Source: Thorsellia anophelis DSM 18579
GTDB lineage: Bacteria > Pseudomonadota > Gammaproteobacteria > Enterobacterales > Thorselliaceae
DNA length: 64,000 nucleotides
Reading direction: 5' to 3'
Assembly (NCBI RefSeq): GCF_900111395.1
Contig: NZ_FOHV01000005.1
Coordinates: 62,001 to 126,000, forward strand
A program made the position numbers and the translations under genes. A model generated the notes under the pieces. The model had not been told where the DNA came from and ran no database searches. It worked only from the letters and a program-made list of their open reading frames with translations. This document shows positions 39,298 through 48,370 of the stretch, one piece after another (position 1 is the stretch's first letter; each line of letters opens with the position of its first letter).

Positions 39298-40623
39298 TTA
39301 TTTAAAAAACTGAGGTAAATAATCTTTATTAACTTCAAGAATTTCATCTAATAAAGCTTTAGCAACTTTACCACTTGGCACAAGTGGATTTAGTGTTAAA
39401 GCTTGAAGAGCTGCGCCATAATTTCCTGTAACAGCAGCTTCTACGGTCATCTGCTCAAAACTTTTCATCAAGGCTACTAGCCCACTCACTGTTGGCGGTA
39501 ATTCAGGAAAATTAAGTGGAATTGCACCATAGGTCCCAACAACACATGTTGCTTCTATAGCGCTATTATCAGGAATATTACGAATTGTGCCATTGTTGCG
39601 GACATTGACTGTCATTAGCTCATGGCTATTATTATAAATAGCACTGATCAAATTACAAGCTGCATCAGAATAATGGGCGCCACCACGTTGTTCTAGTTGC
39701 TTAGGTTTTACAGTGAGTTCTTTATCTTTATATAGTTCAAATAATTCAGCCTCAACTGCCTTAACTGTTTCTGCTCTAGTACCATTACTCTCATAATCGT
39801 GTAATTGCTTTTCAAGAACGTCACTAGTTGAGTAATAATATTGATGATAAAAACAAGGAATGACACCTAAATGCCTAATCTGTTCTGTTTGCCATGGAAT
39901 ATCTTGGATATTGACGGGCTTGGATGCAGCATCATATTCTAGATTATTTAACACTTCCTGTAACTTATCTTCACCATCTACCCATACATTTGTACCGTAA
40001 ATAAAATGATTCATACCTACCATTGGAAACAAGAAGTCTTTTTCCTCTCGACCCAAAATTTCAGCTACCATTTTATTCATCCCGATAGGGACATTACATA
40101 ACCCAATTGTTTTAATCTTGCTATGTTTCAAAACTGCTTCGGTCACAATACCAGCAGGATTGGAAAAATTAATTAACCATGCATTCGGACATAACCGTTC
40201 CATATCTCGACAGATATCTAATATAACAGGGATTGTTCTAAGCGCCTTGGCAAACCCGCCTAGTCCATTCGTTTCTTGACCTAGTAAACCATGCTTAAGC
40301 GGAATGCGTTCATCTCGTATACGCGCATCTAACATACCAACACGAATTTGGGTTGTGACAAAATCAGCATCTTTAAGAGCTTCTTTACGATCAAAACTTA
40401 AATGCACAGTGCATTTAATTCCTGCCTTTTCTACCATACGCTTTGCTAATTGGCCAACGATTTCTAATTTTTCACGCCCACCCTCAACATCAACTAGCCA
40501 GAGTTCTGTTATAGGTAATTTACTATGTCGTAAAATAAACCCTTCAACTATTTCAGGCGTGTAAGAACTCCCGCCGCCAATAGTAACAACTTTTAATTTT
40601 TTGCGTGTGTTCGAATCAGTCAT
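39298..40623 (-). CDS. licH: GH4 6-phospho-beta-glucosidase (LicH/ChbF type)
   Basis: This is a glycoside hydrolase family 4 enzyme that needs NAD+ and a divalent metal and splits phosphorylated beta-glucosides or cellobiose-type sugars. The NAD-binding motif VVTIGGGSSYTPE occurs at the N-terminus. Metal-site residues lie in GLCNVPIGM (cysteine) and GMNHFIYG (histidine), and INFSNPAGIVTEA is typical of the family. Length is 441 residues. It is the last gene of an antiterminator-phosphatase-glucosidase run, 160 bases after the HAD gene. ChbF is an equally reasonable name. Confidence 0.88.
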   Translation of the reverse strand: MTDSNTRKKLKVVTIGGGSSYTPEIVEGFILRHSKLPITELWLVDVEGGREKLEIVGQLAKRMVEKAGIKCTVHLSFDRKEALKDADFVTTQIRVGMLDARIRDERIPLKHGLLGQETNGLGGFAKALRTIPVILDICRDMERLCPNAWLINFSNPAGIVTEAVLKHSKIKTIGLCNVPIGMNKMVAEILGREEKDFLFPMVGMNHFIYGTNVWVDGEDKLQEVLNNLEYDAASKPVNIQDIPWQTEQIRHLGVIPCFYHQYYYSTSDVLEKQLHDYESNGTRAETVKAVEAELFELYKDKELTVKPKQLEQRGGAHYSDAACNLISAIYNNSHELMTVNVRNNGTIRNIPDNSAIEATCVVGTYGAIPLNFPELPPTVSGLVALMKSFEQMTVEAAVTGNYGAALQALTLNPLVPSGKVAKALLDEILEVNKDYLPQFFK

Positions 40624-40672
40624 TCATCACCTCATGTTAAGCAATATTAACCATACAAACTAGTCAGAAATA

Positions 40673-40691
40673 GGCTTTAGCTGCTAAAGCC
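40673..40691 (-). terminator. Hairpin between the HAD gene and licH
   Basis: GGCTTTAG and CTAAAGCC form a perfect 8-bp stem around a CTG loop in the 160-base gap. Only a weak U-rich stretch follows on the minus strand. It may dampen read-through into licH or protect the transcript from decay. Confidence 0.45.
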
Positions 40692-40782
40692 ATCTCGTAC
40701 ATATTTATTTATGTGCGTATCCTAGAGTATCAATTAATAAGAGGAATAAATCAACCTTTCCAAGGTGATTTTTTGAGAGTAT

Positions 40783-41652
40783 TTATTCCTTCAAAATATG
40801 CTTATTAATGAATACGCCAACACCACTATTAGCCACATCTAAAGTCACATACTGGCATAAAGCCTTGATTTCGTCAGAAGCATTCGCAACCGCAACTGGC
40901 ACATCAACTACTTTAAGCATATCAATATCATTTGCAGCATCACCGATACCATAACTTATTTCTGTTGGAAATTGTTTCAGATAAGATTCGATAGCAATTC
41001 CTTTTGAGGCTTTTGGATTAACGATTTCAAGGTTAGTAGGAAACGAGCTATAATAAGAGAGCCCCAAGCTATCTAAAAGATTATTAAGTGCGACTAAACG
41101 ATGGGTATCGGGTTCCATTATCTCTATCTTAACAACTTTGATGGAGGGGTTATTCTGGAAAAAACTGAGGGGGGACTCTATATGCTGACATTCATGGGTA
41201 AAATAGGTCTCTTTAAACGCTATCGCTTTTCTACCAAAATCTCCTAGTTCATAAAAAACCGGTTTTAATCGTTCAAAGTGAGTCTGATAGTTCACAATAG
41301 GTCTTAGATAAATTTCTTCACTTGTATGACAATGATAAAATAGATCCAATTCTTCAATCAGAGGGATAATCAATTCTAACTCATTTAACGTTAAAATGTG
41401 TTCGTAAATAGGCTGTTGTCCATAGTGCTGATAACCTGCGCCATTTGCGAAAATTAAATCGCATTCAAGTCCATTAGTTTGATTTAATTCTGCTAATTGA
41501 GAAGCGCTTCGCCCACTGACAAAAACAAAACGGTTACCCTTTATTTGAAATGCTTTCACTGCATCAAGGTTCAATTGTGAAACTGGCTCGTTATAATGGC
41601 AAAAGGTACCATCAACATCACAAAATACAGTATGCTTAACAATATGTGTCAT
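40783..41652 (-). CDS. Cof-type HAD-superfamily sugar phosphatase
   Basis: HAD motif I is CDVDGTFC near residue 11, motif II lies in VFVSGRS, and the motif III/IV region includes KASKGIAIESYL and GIGDAANDIDML. The cap places it in the Cof/IIB subfamily, which dephosphorylates sugar phosphates and related metabolites. Its start overlaps the stop of the antiterminator gene by 4 bases (ATGA), so translation is coupled. Its exact substrate is unknown. The context suggests a sugar phosphate in beta-glucoside use. Confidence 0.87.
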   Translation of the reverse strand: MTHIVKHTVFCDVDGTFCHYNEPVSQLNLDAVKAFQIKGNRFVFVSGRSASQLAELNQTNGLECDLIFANGAGYQHYGQQPIYEHILTLNELELIIPLIEELDLFYHCHTSEEIYLRPIVNYQTHFERLKPVFYELGDFGRKAIAFKETYFTHECQHIESPLSFFQNNPSIKVVKIEIMEPDTHRLVALNNLLDSLGLSYYSSFPTNLEIVNPKASKGIAIESYLKQFPTEISYGIGDAANDIDMLKVVDVPVAVANASDEIKALCQYVTLDVANSGVGVFINKHILKE

Positions 41653-42500
41653 GATTTTTTCTCCTGATGATCTTTTCTGATCCTCTCGATATGTATAGAT
41701 AAAAACATTCTTTCGTCTTTAGTTAATGCTTGTTTGTAATGTTTGATAATATAAGCCTCAATTGACTCTACACATTGATAAGCTTGTGGGTAAAGTAGCT
41801 TAACTTCTTCATGAAGGGTTGAATCTTCGGAATCAACCGGCTGGTGACCAATCATTCTTTGGGCAAAAAATCTCAAGTGCGTGACAAACCGTTGATAACT
41901 TAATGACCCTTCGTCGAATTCAATATGCAATTGATATTTTACAATTTGAAGAATGTCTTGCATTAATTTAGTTAAATGTGTAATCGAACTATTAAGGTTT
42001 GGATTACTCTGCTGAGCATTAACAAAGTGTATAGCAATGAAACCCGCTTCATCGAATGGTAATTTTACCTGTAATCTTTTTTCTATGAGATCTAATGCTT
42101 CAATGCCGAGTTGAATTTCTCTAGGATAAAGACGTTTAAGCTCCCAAAACATGATATTCTCAACTACAATTCCCTCCTTAAGCCTTTCAATAGCAAAATG
42201 GCAATGATCAGTTAGTCCAATATAAATCATTTCATGTAACTTCCCTAATCGAGACTCAGCAAGCTGAATAATTTGAGCAACTGTTGTCATAATTTCCAAA
42301 GGGATCTGGCTGAGCAACTCAGATAAATGCGCAATTAATTGATGGTTTGAATTAGAAAAAATCTTTTCTATTTTGCATTCTTCGATTTCATCCCCTACTT
42401 GTTTTTTAAATGCAATCCCTCTTCCCATAACCACTTGTTCAATATTTCTTTCATTTTTTATGAGAACAACATTATTGTTTAAAATTTTTGTAATACGCAT
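41649..42500 (-). CDS. licT: LicT/BglG-family transcriptional antiterminator
   Basis: An RNA-binding protein that prevents a leader terminator from forming when its PTS sugar is present. The N-terminal CAT domain begins MRITKILNNNVVLIKNERN and continues with VVMGRGIAFKK. Two PTS regulation domains follow, with histidines in LTDHCHFAIERL and AGFIAIHFVNA (PRD1), and in RFVTHLRFFAQRM and LSIHIERI (PRD2). The frame is open up to 42644, but that extension would cover the gene's own terminator and RNA target. The ATG at 42500 gives the exact family N-terminus, and ATG 42515 is a minor alternative. No PTS gene is adjacent. Confidence 0.92.
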   Translation of the reverse strand: MRITKILNNNVVLIKNERNIEQVVMGRGIAFKKQVGDEIEECKIEKIFSNSNHQLIAHLSELLSQIPLEIMTTVAQIIQLAESRLGKLHEMIYIGLTDHCHFAIERLKEGIVVENIMFWELKRLYPREIQLGIEALDLIEKRLQVKLPFDEAGFIAIHFVNAQQSNPNLNSSITHLTKLMQDILQIVKYQLHIEFDEGSLSYQRFVTHLRFFAQRMIGHQPVDSEDSTLHEEVKLLYPQAYQCVESIEAYIIKHYKQALTKDERMFLSIHIERIRKDHQEKKS

Positions 42501-42540
42501 TTGATATAGTCTCATGAATGGGTATCGACCAAAAAACAAA

Positions 42541-42589
42541 AAAACCTGATAAAGAGTATCGCAATACACGATACACCTTATCAGGTTTT
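42541..42589 (-). terminator. Conditional terminator in the licT leader
   Basis: AAAACCTGATAA and TTATCAGGTTTT form a perfect 12-bp stem with an inner GTATCG/CGATAC hairpin. On the minus strand it is followed by a long U-rich run (TTTGTTTTTT). It lies 41 bases upstream of the licT start and overlaps the 3' end of the RNA antiterminator target. Confidence 0.92.
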
Positions 42590-42616
42590 GCCTGTTATAA
42601 AAAACAGTAACAATCC
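42584..42616 (-). promoter_or_regulatory. RAT, ribonucleic antiterminator target for LicT/BglG
   Basis: On the minus strand the segment starts GGATTGTTACTG and ends CAGGCAAAACC, the two halves of the conserved RAT hairpin of BglG/LicT regulators. Its 3' half is shared with the 5' arm of the following terminator, so the two structures exclude each other. This indicates that licT controls its own operon. Confidence 0.9.
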
Positions 42617-43268
42617 AATTTTTACCTATTAACTCACAAATCACAATAACTTAGTATTTGAACATCTACTACTCAGATAAAGTTATCTATACTCTACACA
42701 CTGTTTGGTATCCTCTTAATTAAATTTAAGAGCTGTAGTTTAATACTATCTTTAATAATATCAATCTTTAATAATATCAATGAATCTCCATAATGATAAC
42801 TGGAATAGATTTACATAACTAGGGTAAATTGAAAAAAAATGCTGAACTGGAACGAAGATCACACTTTAACCTTTTTTATAAACATAACTTCATAGATTAA
42901 GAAATCGATTTAAGAAGCATTTATTTTAAAGGTTTTGAATAAATTAACTTAGCTGTCTAGATAATTTTTCCCTTTTTTACTCAAATATGTATAAAACACC
43001 ATCAAACTGGTTAAATTAAATACAGATATTCATGGTGATTTAATTATTTTTAAATATAAGTAAATATTTTGTGAGCTAGATAAAGACGACAAGCAAGATA
43101 AAATGTTATACTAAGTTATGTTTATAATCTTTACATAGGGGGTTGTTTATTCTTCTCCTAAAGATTAAGCTATCTATCGTTAATATTAAATATGATGTTT
43201 TTGAACCATTAAAAATGTTTATTATCGAATCTAATCAATTTTAATGACACATTAATGAGTGATTACTT
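42617..43268. other. Intergenic stretch between licT leader and nuoA
   Basis: Very AT-rich and without a gene. It must hold the licT promoter on the minus strand and the nuo promoter on the plus strand, but I cannot fix either. It includes a 16-bp unit, CTTTAATAATATCAAT, repeated in tandem at 42750-42781. No FNR-type dyad was recognised. Confidence 0.5.
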
Positions 43269-43754
43269 ATGTCTACCAATCTTTTAGCCCAGCACTGGTC
43301 TTTAACAATTTTTATTCTAGGCGGTTTAGGTTTATGTTGCTTCATGCTTTTAGGTGGATACCTATTAGGTGGCAGGGCTCGTGCTAGAGCAAAAAACACC
43401 CCTTTTGAATCAGGGGTAGATTCAGTTGGTTCAGCTCGTCTTAGGATGTCAGCCAAATTCTATCTTGTTGCCATGTTCTTTGTCATCTTCGATGTAGAAG
43501 CTCTTTATTTGTTTGCTTATGCAGTGGCAATACGTGAAAGTGGTTGGGTAGGATTTATTGAAGCATTAGTCTTTGTTCTAATTCTTTTAGCAGGCCTTAT
43601 ATATCTTGCTAGAATTGGAGCATTAGATTGGGCACCTTTAAGATCTCGCCGTACTCAAATCAAAGCAATTGATATGAAAATCGATCATGCTGTACACAAT
43701 CCGAACCCTAAATACGCTATTTCTCCCACTAACAGCAGTAAAAGTGAGGCTTAA
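43269..43754 (+). CDS. nuoA: NADH dehydrogenase I subunit A
   Basis: A small membrane subunit of complex I, next to the quinone site. It has three helices. The conserved loop [20 protein letters not shown] and [20 protein letters not shown] closely match E. coli. The length is 161 residues, slightly longer at the C-terminus than E. coli. It is the first gene of the 14-subunit nuo operon (13 genes here because C and D are fused). GAGTGA precedes the ATG. Confidence 0.96.
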   Translation: MSTNLLAQHWSLTIFILGGLGLCCFMLLGGYLLGGRARARAKNTPFESGVDSVGSARLRMSAKFYLVAMFFVIFDVEALYLFAYAVAIRESGWVGFIEALVFVLILLAGLIYLARIGALDWAPLRSRRTQIKAIDMKIDHAVHNPNPKYAISPTNSSKSEA

Positions 43755-43756
43755 TC

Positions 43757-44434
43757 ATGGAATATACGCTAACTCGCGTTGATCCGGACGGTGAAAACAA
43801 CCGTTATCCGCTACAGAAACAAGAAACCGTTCAAGACCCTTTAAAACAAGATATCGGTCGGGGCATATTTATGGGCAAACTTGATCATGTTCTTAAAGAT
43901 ATGGTCAATTGGGGAAGAAAAAATTCTCTATGGCCATATAACTTTGGCTTATCTTGCTGCTATGTTGAAATGGTAACATCATTCACTGCAGTTCATGACG
44001 TGGCTCGTTTTGGTGCCGAGGTACTAAGGGCCTCTCCTCGCCAGGCTGATTTCATGGTCGTTGCAGGAACACCCTTTTTAAAAATGGCACCTGTAATCCA
44101 ACGTTTGTATGAGCAGATGCTTGAGCCAAAATGGGTAATATCTATGGGAGCATGTGCTAATTCAGGTGGTATGTATGACATCTATTCAGTAGTACAAGGT
44201 GTTGATAAATTCTTGCCTGTAGATGTTTATATCCCAGGCTGCCCACCAAGGCCTGAAGCTTATATGCAAGCTCTTTTGCTATTACAAGAGTCGATAGGAA
44301 AAGAAAGAAGACCTTTATCTTGGGTTGTAGGAGATCAAGGCGTTTATAGAGCTAATATGCAATCTGAAAAAGAGCGTAAACGTGCAGAACGTATTGCTGT
44401 AACCAATCTTCGCTCTCCTGATAATGTAGAATAA
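43757..44434 (+). CDS. nuoB: NADH dehydrogenase I subunit B (N2 cluster)
   Basis: NuoB carries the terminal 4Fe-4S cluster N2 that hands electrons to quinone. The twin cysteines GLSCCYVEM and later cysteines in MGACANSGG and IPGCPPRPE are all present. The length of 225 residues equals the usual size. It starts two bases after the nuoA stop. A terminator-like hairpin follows before nuoC. Confidence 0.97.
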   Translation: MEYTLTRVDPDGENNRYPLQKQETVQDPLKQDIGRGIFMGKLDHVLKDMVNWGRKNSLWPYNFGLSCCYVEMVTSFTAVHDVARFGAEVLRASPRQADFMVVAGTPFLKMAPVIQRLYEQMLEPKWVISMGACANSGGMYDIYSVVQGVDKFLPVDVYIPGCPPRPEAYMQALLLLQESIGKERRPLSWVVGDQGVYRANMQSEKERKRAERIAVTNLRSPDNVE

Positions 44435-44443
44435 AACAGGTTC

Positions 44444-44472
44444 AACTGCCAGACTAGTTTGGCAGTTTTTTT
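44444..44472 (+). terminator. Terminator-like hairpin inside the nuo operon, after nuoB
   Basis: AACTGCCA (44444-44451) and TGGCAGTT (44460-44467) form a perfect 8-bp stem with an 8-base loop. TTTTT and then ATTT follow at once. By form this is a full intrinsic terminator, placed in the 88-base gap between nuoB and nuoCD. Confidence 0.8.
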
Positions 44473-44522
44473 ATTTAACACTACGATATTAAATGTATTA
44501 ATAGCCCTGAAGGGTAGAAATT

Positions 44523-46319
44523 ATGACTGATACAACTCAAGATACTTCGCTTCTAACATGGCAAACTCAAGATCAAGCGCACGATCCAATCATTGCAGAT
44601 CTGTTGCAACAGTTTGGCCAAGAGACATTTTGCTTGCAACCGACAAGAACTGGCATGCCTGTTGTCTGGGTAAAACCTGAGCGCATTATCGATGTAATGA
44701 CTTTTTTAAGAAAAGTGAGTAAACCATACACTATGCTATTTGATTTACATGGTGTTGACGAACGCTTAAGAACCCATAGGCATGGTTTACCTGATGCAGA
44801 ATTCACTGTTTTTTATCACCTGATATCTGTTGAGCGAAACACTGATATCATGTTAAAAGTAGCATTATTCGAAGCAAACTTACGTACCCCTACTATCACC
44901 AAACTATATCCAAATGCCAATTGGTATGAACGTGAAACTTGGGAGATGTTCGGTATTAAATTCGATGGACATCCAAATCTAACCCGAATAATGATGCCAC
45001 AATCATGGGAAGGTCATCCTCTTCGTAAAGATCATCCTGCCAGAGCAACTGAGTTTGATCCTTTTGTACTAACGAAGCAAAAAGAAGATTTAGAAATGGA
45101 GTCTCTAAAATTCAAGCCCGAAGAATGGGGTATGAAAAGAGGCACTGAGAATGAAGACTTCATGTTTTTAAACTTAGGACCTAACCATCCTTCCGCTCAT
45201 GGTGCATTTAGAATTGTATTACAATTAGACGGTGAAGATATCGTTGATTGTGTTCCTGATATTGGATACCATCACCGCGGCGCTGAAAAAATGGGAGAAC
45301 GCCAATCTTGGCATAGTTACATCCCTTACACAGATAGGATTGAATATCTCGGTGGTTGCGTTAATGAAATGCCATACGTACTAGCCGTTGAAAAACTTGC
45401 TGGTATTGTTGTACCAGAGAGAGTTGAAGTCATTAGAGTTATGCTCTCTGAATTATTTAGAATCAATAGTCATCTTTTATATATTTCAACTTTTATACAA
45501 GACGTTGGTGGAATGACGCCTGTGTTTTTCGCTTTCACTGATAGACAAAAAATTTATGATTTAGTTGAAGCGATTACTGGTTATCGTATGCATCCAGCTT
45601 GGTTTAGAATTGGCGGAGTTGCTCATGATTTACCGAATGGATGGGAACGTTTATTACGTGATTTCTTAGATTGGATGCCAAAGCGTTTAGATTCATACGT
45701 TAAAGCTGCATTAGAAAATACAATTTTGAAAGGTCGTTCAATCGGTGTTGCAGCTTATAATGCGCAAGATGCCTTAGACTGGGGCGTAACGGGTGCAGGA
45801 TTACGTGCTACAGGGATCGCATTTGATGTAAGAAAGTGGCGCCCATATTCTGGTTATGAAAACTTTGATTTTGAAGTTCCCGTTGGAAATGGCATAAGTG
45901 ATTGTTATAGCAGAGTGATGTTAAAAGTTGAAGAATTGCGCCAGAGTCTACGCATTTTAGATCAATGCTATCATAATATGCCATCGGGTCCTTTTAAAGC
46001 TGATCATCCACTGACAACGCCACCGCCAAAAGAGCGTACGTTACAGCATATTGAGACCTTGATTACGCATTTCCTACAAGTCTCATGGGGCCCTGTAATG
46101 CCCGCAAATGAATCATTCCAAATGATAGAGGCAACGAAAGGCATTAATAGCTACTACTTAACAAGTGATGGCAGCACAACAAGTTACAGGACGAGAATTC
46201 GTACACCTAGCTTTCCTCACCTTCAGCAGATTCCTTCTGTTATAAGGGGGAGCTTAGTTTCCGATCTAATTGTTTATTTAGGTAGCATCGACTTCGTTAT
46301 GTCAGATGTCGATCGTTAA
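44523..46319 (+). CDS. nuoC: NADH dehydrogenase I fused subunit C/D
   Basis: The peripheral-arm subunits C and D are joined in one chain, as in E. coli and relatives. The C part (30 kDa family) covers about residues 1-190, with [19 protein letters not shown] and HPLRKDHPA. The D part (49 kDa family) starts near residue 210 with [17 protein letters not shown] and contains [19 protein letters not shown]. Length is 598 residues. The fusion supports placement near Enterobacterales and allies. Its end overlaps the open frame of nuoE. Confidence 0.97.
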   Translation: MTDTTQDTSLLTWQTQDQAHDPIIADLLQQFGQETFCLQPTRTGMPVVWVKPERIIDVMTFLRKVSKPYTMLFDLHGVDERLRTHRHGLPDAEFTVFYHLISVERNTDIMLKVALFEANLRTPTITKLYPNANWYERETWEMFGIKFDGHPNLTRIMMPQSWEGHPLRKDHPARATEFDPFVLTKQKEDLEMESLKFKPEEWGMKRGTENEDFMFLNLGPNHPSAHGAFRIVLQLDGEDIVDCVPDIGYHHRGAEKMGERQSWHSYIPYTDRIEYLGGCVNEMPYVLAVEKLAGIVVPERVEVIRVMLSELFRINSHLLYISTFIQDVGGMTPVFFAFTDRQKIYDLVEAITGYRMHPAWFRIGGVAHDLPNGWERLLRDFLDWMPKRLDSYVKAALENTILKGRSIGVAAYNAQDALDWGVTGAGLRATGIAFDVRKWRPYSGYENFDFEVPVGNGISDCYSRVMLKVEELRQSLRILDQCYHNMPSGPFKADHPLTTPPPKERTLQHIETLITHFLQVSWGPVMPANESFQMIEATKGINSYYLTSDGSTTSYRTRIRTPSFPHLQQIPSVIRGSLVSDLIVYLGSIDFVMSDVDR

Positions 46320-46341
46320 GATACAAAATGGTGAAATTATC

Positions 46342-46914
46342 ATGAGTTCAACAACTAATAACGCGCATGAGGTGCATATCCCGGTTGTCGATTTAACGAC
46401 AGAGAAATCAGGATGTCAATGCACTTGTAGTGGCGAAAAATCCAATTTCACGCTTACACAAGAGGAGCGTGTTGCAATAGAAGCTGAGAAGCATCATTAT
46501 GAAGACCCTCGTGCTGCCTCAATTGAAGCACTCAAAATTATCCAAAAACATAGAGGTTGGGTACCTGATGGTGCAATCTATGCAATTTCCGATATTTTAG
46601 GAATTTCATCTGGAGATGTGGAAGGAGTAGCAACATTCTATAGCCAAATTTATCGCCAACCAGTTGGTCGCAATATTATTAGATATTGTGACAGCGTTGT
46701 CTGTTTCATAACAGGTTTTCATGATATTTTATCCGCTATTGAATCACATCTTGATATTAAACCAGGTCAAACTACACCTGATAACCGGTTTACACTCCTT
46801 CCAACTTGCTGCTTAGGCAATTGCGATAAGGGGCCAACGATGATGATCAACAATGATACACATAGCCATTTAACACCGGAATCAATTCCAAGTTTATTGG
46901 AGCGCTACCTATAA
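46342..46914 (+). CDS. nuoE: NADH dehydrogenase I subunit E (2Fe-2S)
   Basis: NuoE holds the off-pathway cluster N1a. The four ligands lie in YCDSVVCF and [13 protein letters not shown]. The core from [20 protein letters not shown] onward is close to E. coli. The frame is open from 46306, inside nuoCD. The ATG at 46342, preceded by GGTGAAA, gives MSSTTNN and is preferred. Even so, the N-terminus is about 25 residues longer than E. coli NuoE and carries an unusual cysteine triplet, GCQCTCSG. It overlaps nuoF by one base. Confidence 0.94.
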   Translation: MSSTTNNAHEVHIPVVDLTTEKSGCQCTCSGEKSNFTLTQEERVAIEAEKHHYEDPRAASIEALKIIQKHRGWVPDGAIYAISDILGISSGDVEGVATFYSQIYRQPVGRNIIRYCDSVVCFITGFHDILSAIESHLDIKPGQTTPDNRFTLLPTCCLGNCDKGPTMMINNDTHSHLTPESIPSLLERYL

Positions 46915-48269
46915 TGAACCATGTGAAAACAATTATACGCACCGCAGAAACTCATCCACTAACCTGGCGTATTCGTGATGATAATCAACCTGTGTGGATT
47001 GATGAATATCGCAGTAAAAATGGTTATGCAGGCGTTCAAAAAGCACTTACAACAATGTCACCAGAAGAAGTTGTAGAACTGGTAAAAAATTCTGGTCTCA
47101 AAGGTCGTGGCGGCGCTGGCTTCTCTACTGGAACAAAGTGGAGTTTAATGCCTAAAGATGAAAATATGAAGCTGCGTTATTTATTGTGTAATGCTGATGA
47201 AATGGAACCAGGCACCTATAAAGATAGATTGCTGATGGAAAACCTGCCTCACCAATTAGTAGAAGGGATGATAATTTCAGCGTATGCACTAAAAGCTTAT
47301 CGTGGTTACATATTTCTTCGTGGCGAATATGTAGAAGCAGAACAAAGGTTAAGACGTGCTATAGAAGAAGCTAAAGCAGCTGGCTTTATGGGTAAGAACA
47401 TTTTAGGCACTGGATTTGATTTCGAACTTTTTGTACATACAGGCGCAGGGCGATATATATGCGGTGAAGAAACAGCCTTAATTAACTCTCTAGAAGGCCG
47501 TCGTGCAAACCCACGTTCAAAACCGCCCTTCCCTGCCTCTTCTGGTGTATGGGGAAAACCTACCTGTGTTAATAATGTTGAAACTCTGTCAAACGTACCT
47601 GCGATTCTACAAAATGGGGTTGACTGGTATATAGGTCTTTCTGCTGGCAAAAGTAATGATGCTGGTACCAAAATGATGGGTTTTTCTGGAAAAGTAAACA
47701 ATCCAGGTGTATGGGAATTACCCTTTGGTACAACTGCACGTGAAATCCTTGAAGATTACGCTGGTGGGATGAGAAATGGATTGACTTTAAAAGCTTGGCA
47801 ACCTGGCGGCGCAGGAACAGATTTTTTATTGGACAGTCACCTTGATTTGCCAATGGACTTTGAAAACATTGGAAAGGCAGGGAGCCGCCTTGGAACAGCC
47901 CTTGCTATGGCAGTTGATAATGAAATCAACATGGTTTCTTTAACACGCAATTTAGAACAGTTTTTTGCAAGAGAATCATGTGGTTGGTGTACTCCATGCC
48001 GTGATGGCTTACCTTGGAGTGTCAAATTACTTCAAGCGATAGAACGAGGTGAAGGTCAACCTGGAGATATTGAAACGCTTGAGCATATTTGCCGTTCCCT
48101 TGCTCCAGGTAAAACATTCTGTGCACATGCACCTGGTGCAGTAGAACCATTACAAAGTGCCATTAAATATTTTCGCCACGAATTTGAAGCGGGAATATTG
48201 CAACCGCTAGGTAACACGCGAAATATAATGGGCATACAAGCTAATAATTTGTTAAAAACTCGTTGGTAA
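46914..48269 (+). CDS. nuoF: NADH dehydrogenase I subunit F (FMN, NADH site)
   Basis: NuoF binds NADH and FMN and carries cluster N3. The glycine-rich NADH/FMN segments [15 protein letters not shown] and [19 protein letters not shown] are present. Cluster ligands are in [12 protein letters not shown] and the later cysteine in [19 protein letters not shown]. The length of 451 residues is normal. Its ATG shares a base with the nuoE stop. A 101-base gap with a hairpin separates it from nuoG. Confidence 0.97.
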   Translation: MNHVKTIIRTAETHPLTWRIRDDNQPVWIDEYRSKNGYAGVQKALTTMSPEEVVELVKNSGLKGRGGAGFSTGTKWSLMPKDENMKLRYLLCNADEMEPGTYKDRLLMENLPHQLVEGMIISAYALKAYRGYIFLRGEYVEAEQRLRRAIEEAKAAGFMGKNILGTGFDFELFVHTGAGRYICGEETALINSLEGRRANPRSKPPFPASSGVWGKPTCVNNVETLSNVPAILQNGVDWYIGLSAGKSNDAGTKMMGFSGKVNNPGVWELPFGTTAREILEDYAGGMRNGLTLKAWQPGGAGTDFLLDSHLDLPMDFENIGKAGSRLGTALAMAVDNEINMVSLTRNLEQFFARESCGWCTPCRDGLPWSVKLLQAIERGEGQPGDIETLEHICRSLAPGKTFCAHAPGAVEPLQSAIKYFRHEFEAGILQPLGNTRNIMGIQANNLLKTRW

Positions 48270-48320
48270 TTTATTGATGTGGTAAAAGGCGTTTATTTTG
48301 CCAGTTAAAATCAATAAATT
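48268..48320 (+). other. Hairpin in the nuoF-nuoG gap
   Basis: AATTTATTGAT (48268-48278) and ATCAATAAATT (48310-48320) form a perfect 11-bp outer stem. GGTAAAA/TTTTGCC forms an inner stem. No clear U-tract follows, so it looks more like an RNA-stabilising or processing element than a terminator. Confidence 0.55.
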
Positions 48321-48370
48321 TTGGATAAATCGTATTCGCTTAGACTATAAGCTGTAGGAAAATATCGATT

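Noticed and set aside
42501-42644. 48-codon N-terminal extension of the LicT reading frame
   Set aside because: It would be translated through the RNA target and terminator that control the gene, and the family N-terminus begins at 42500.
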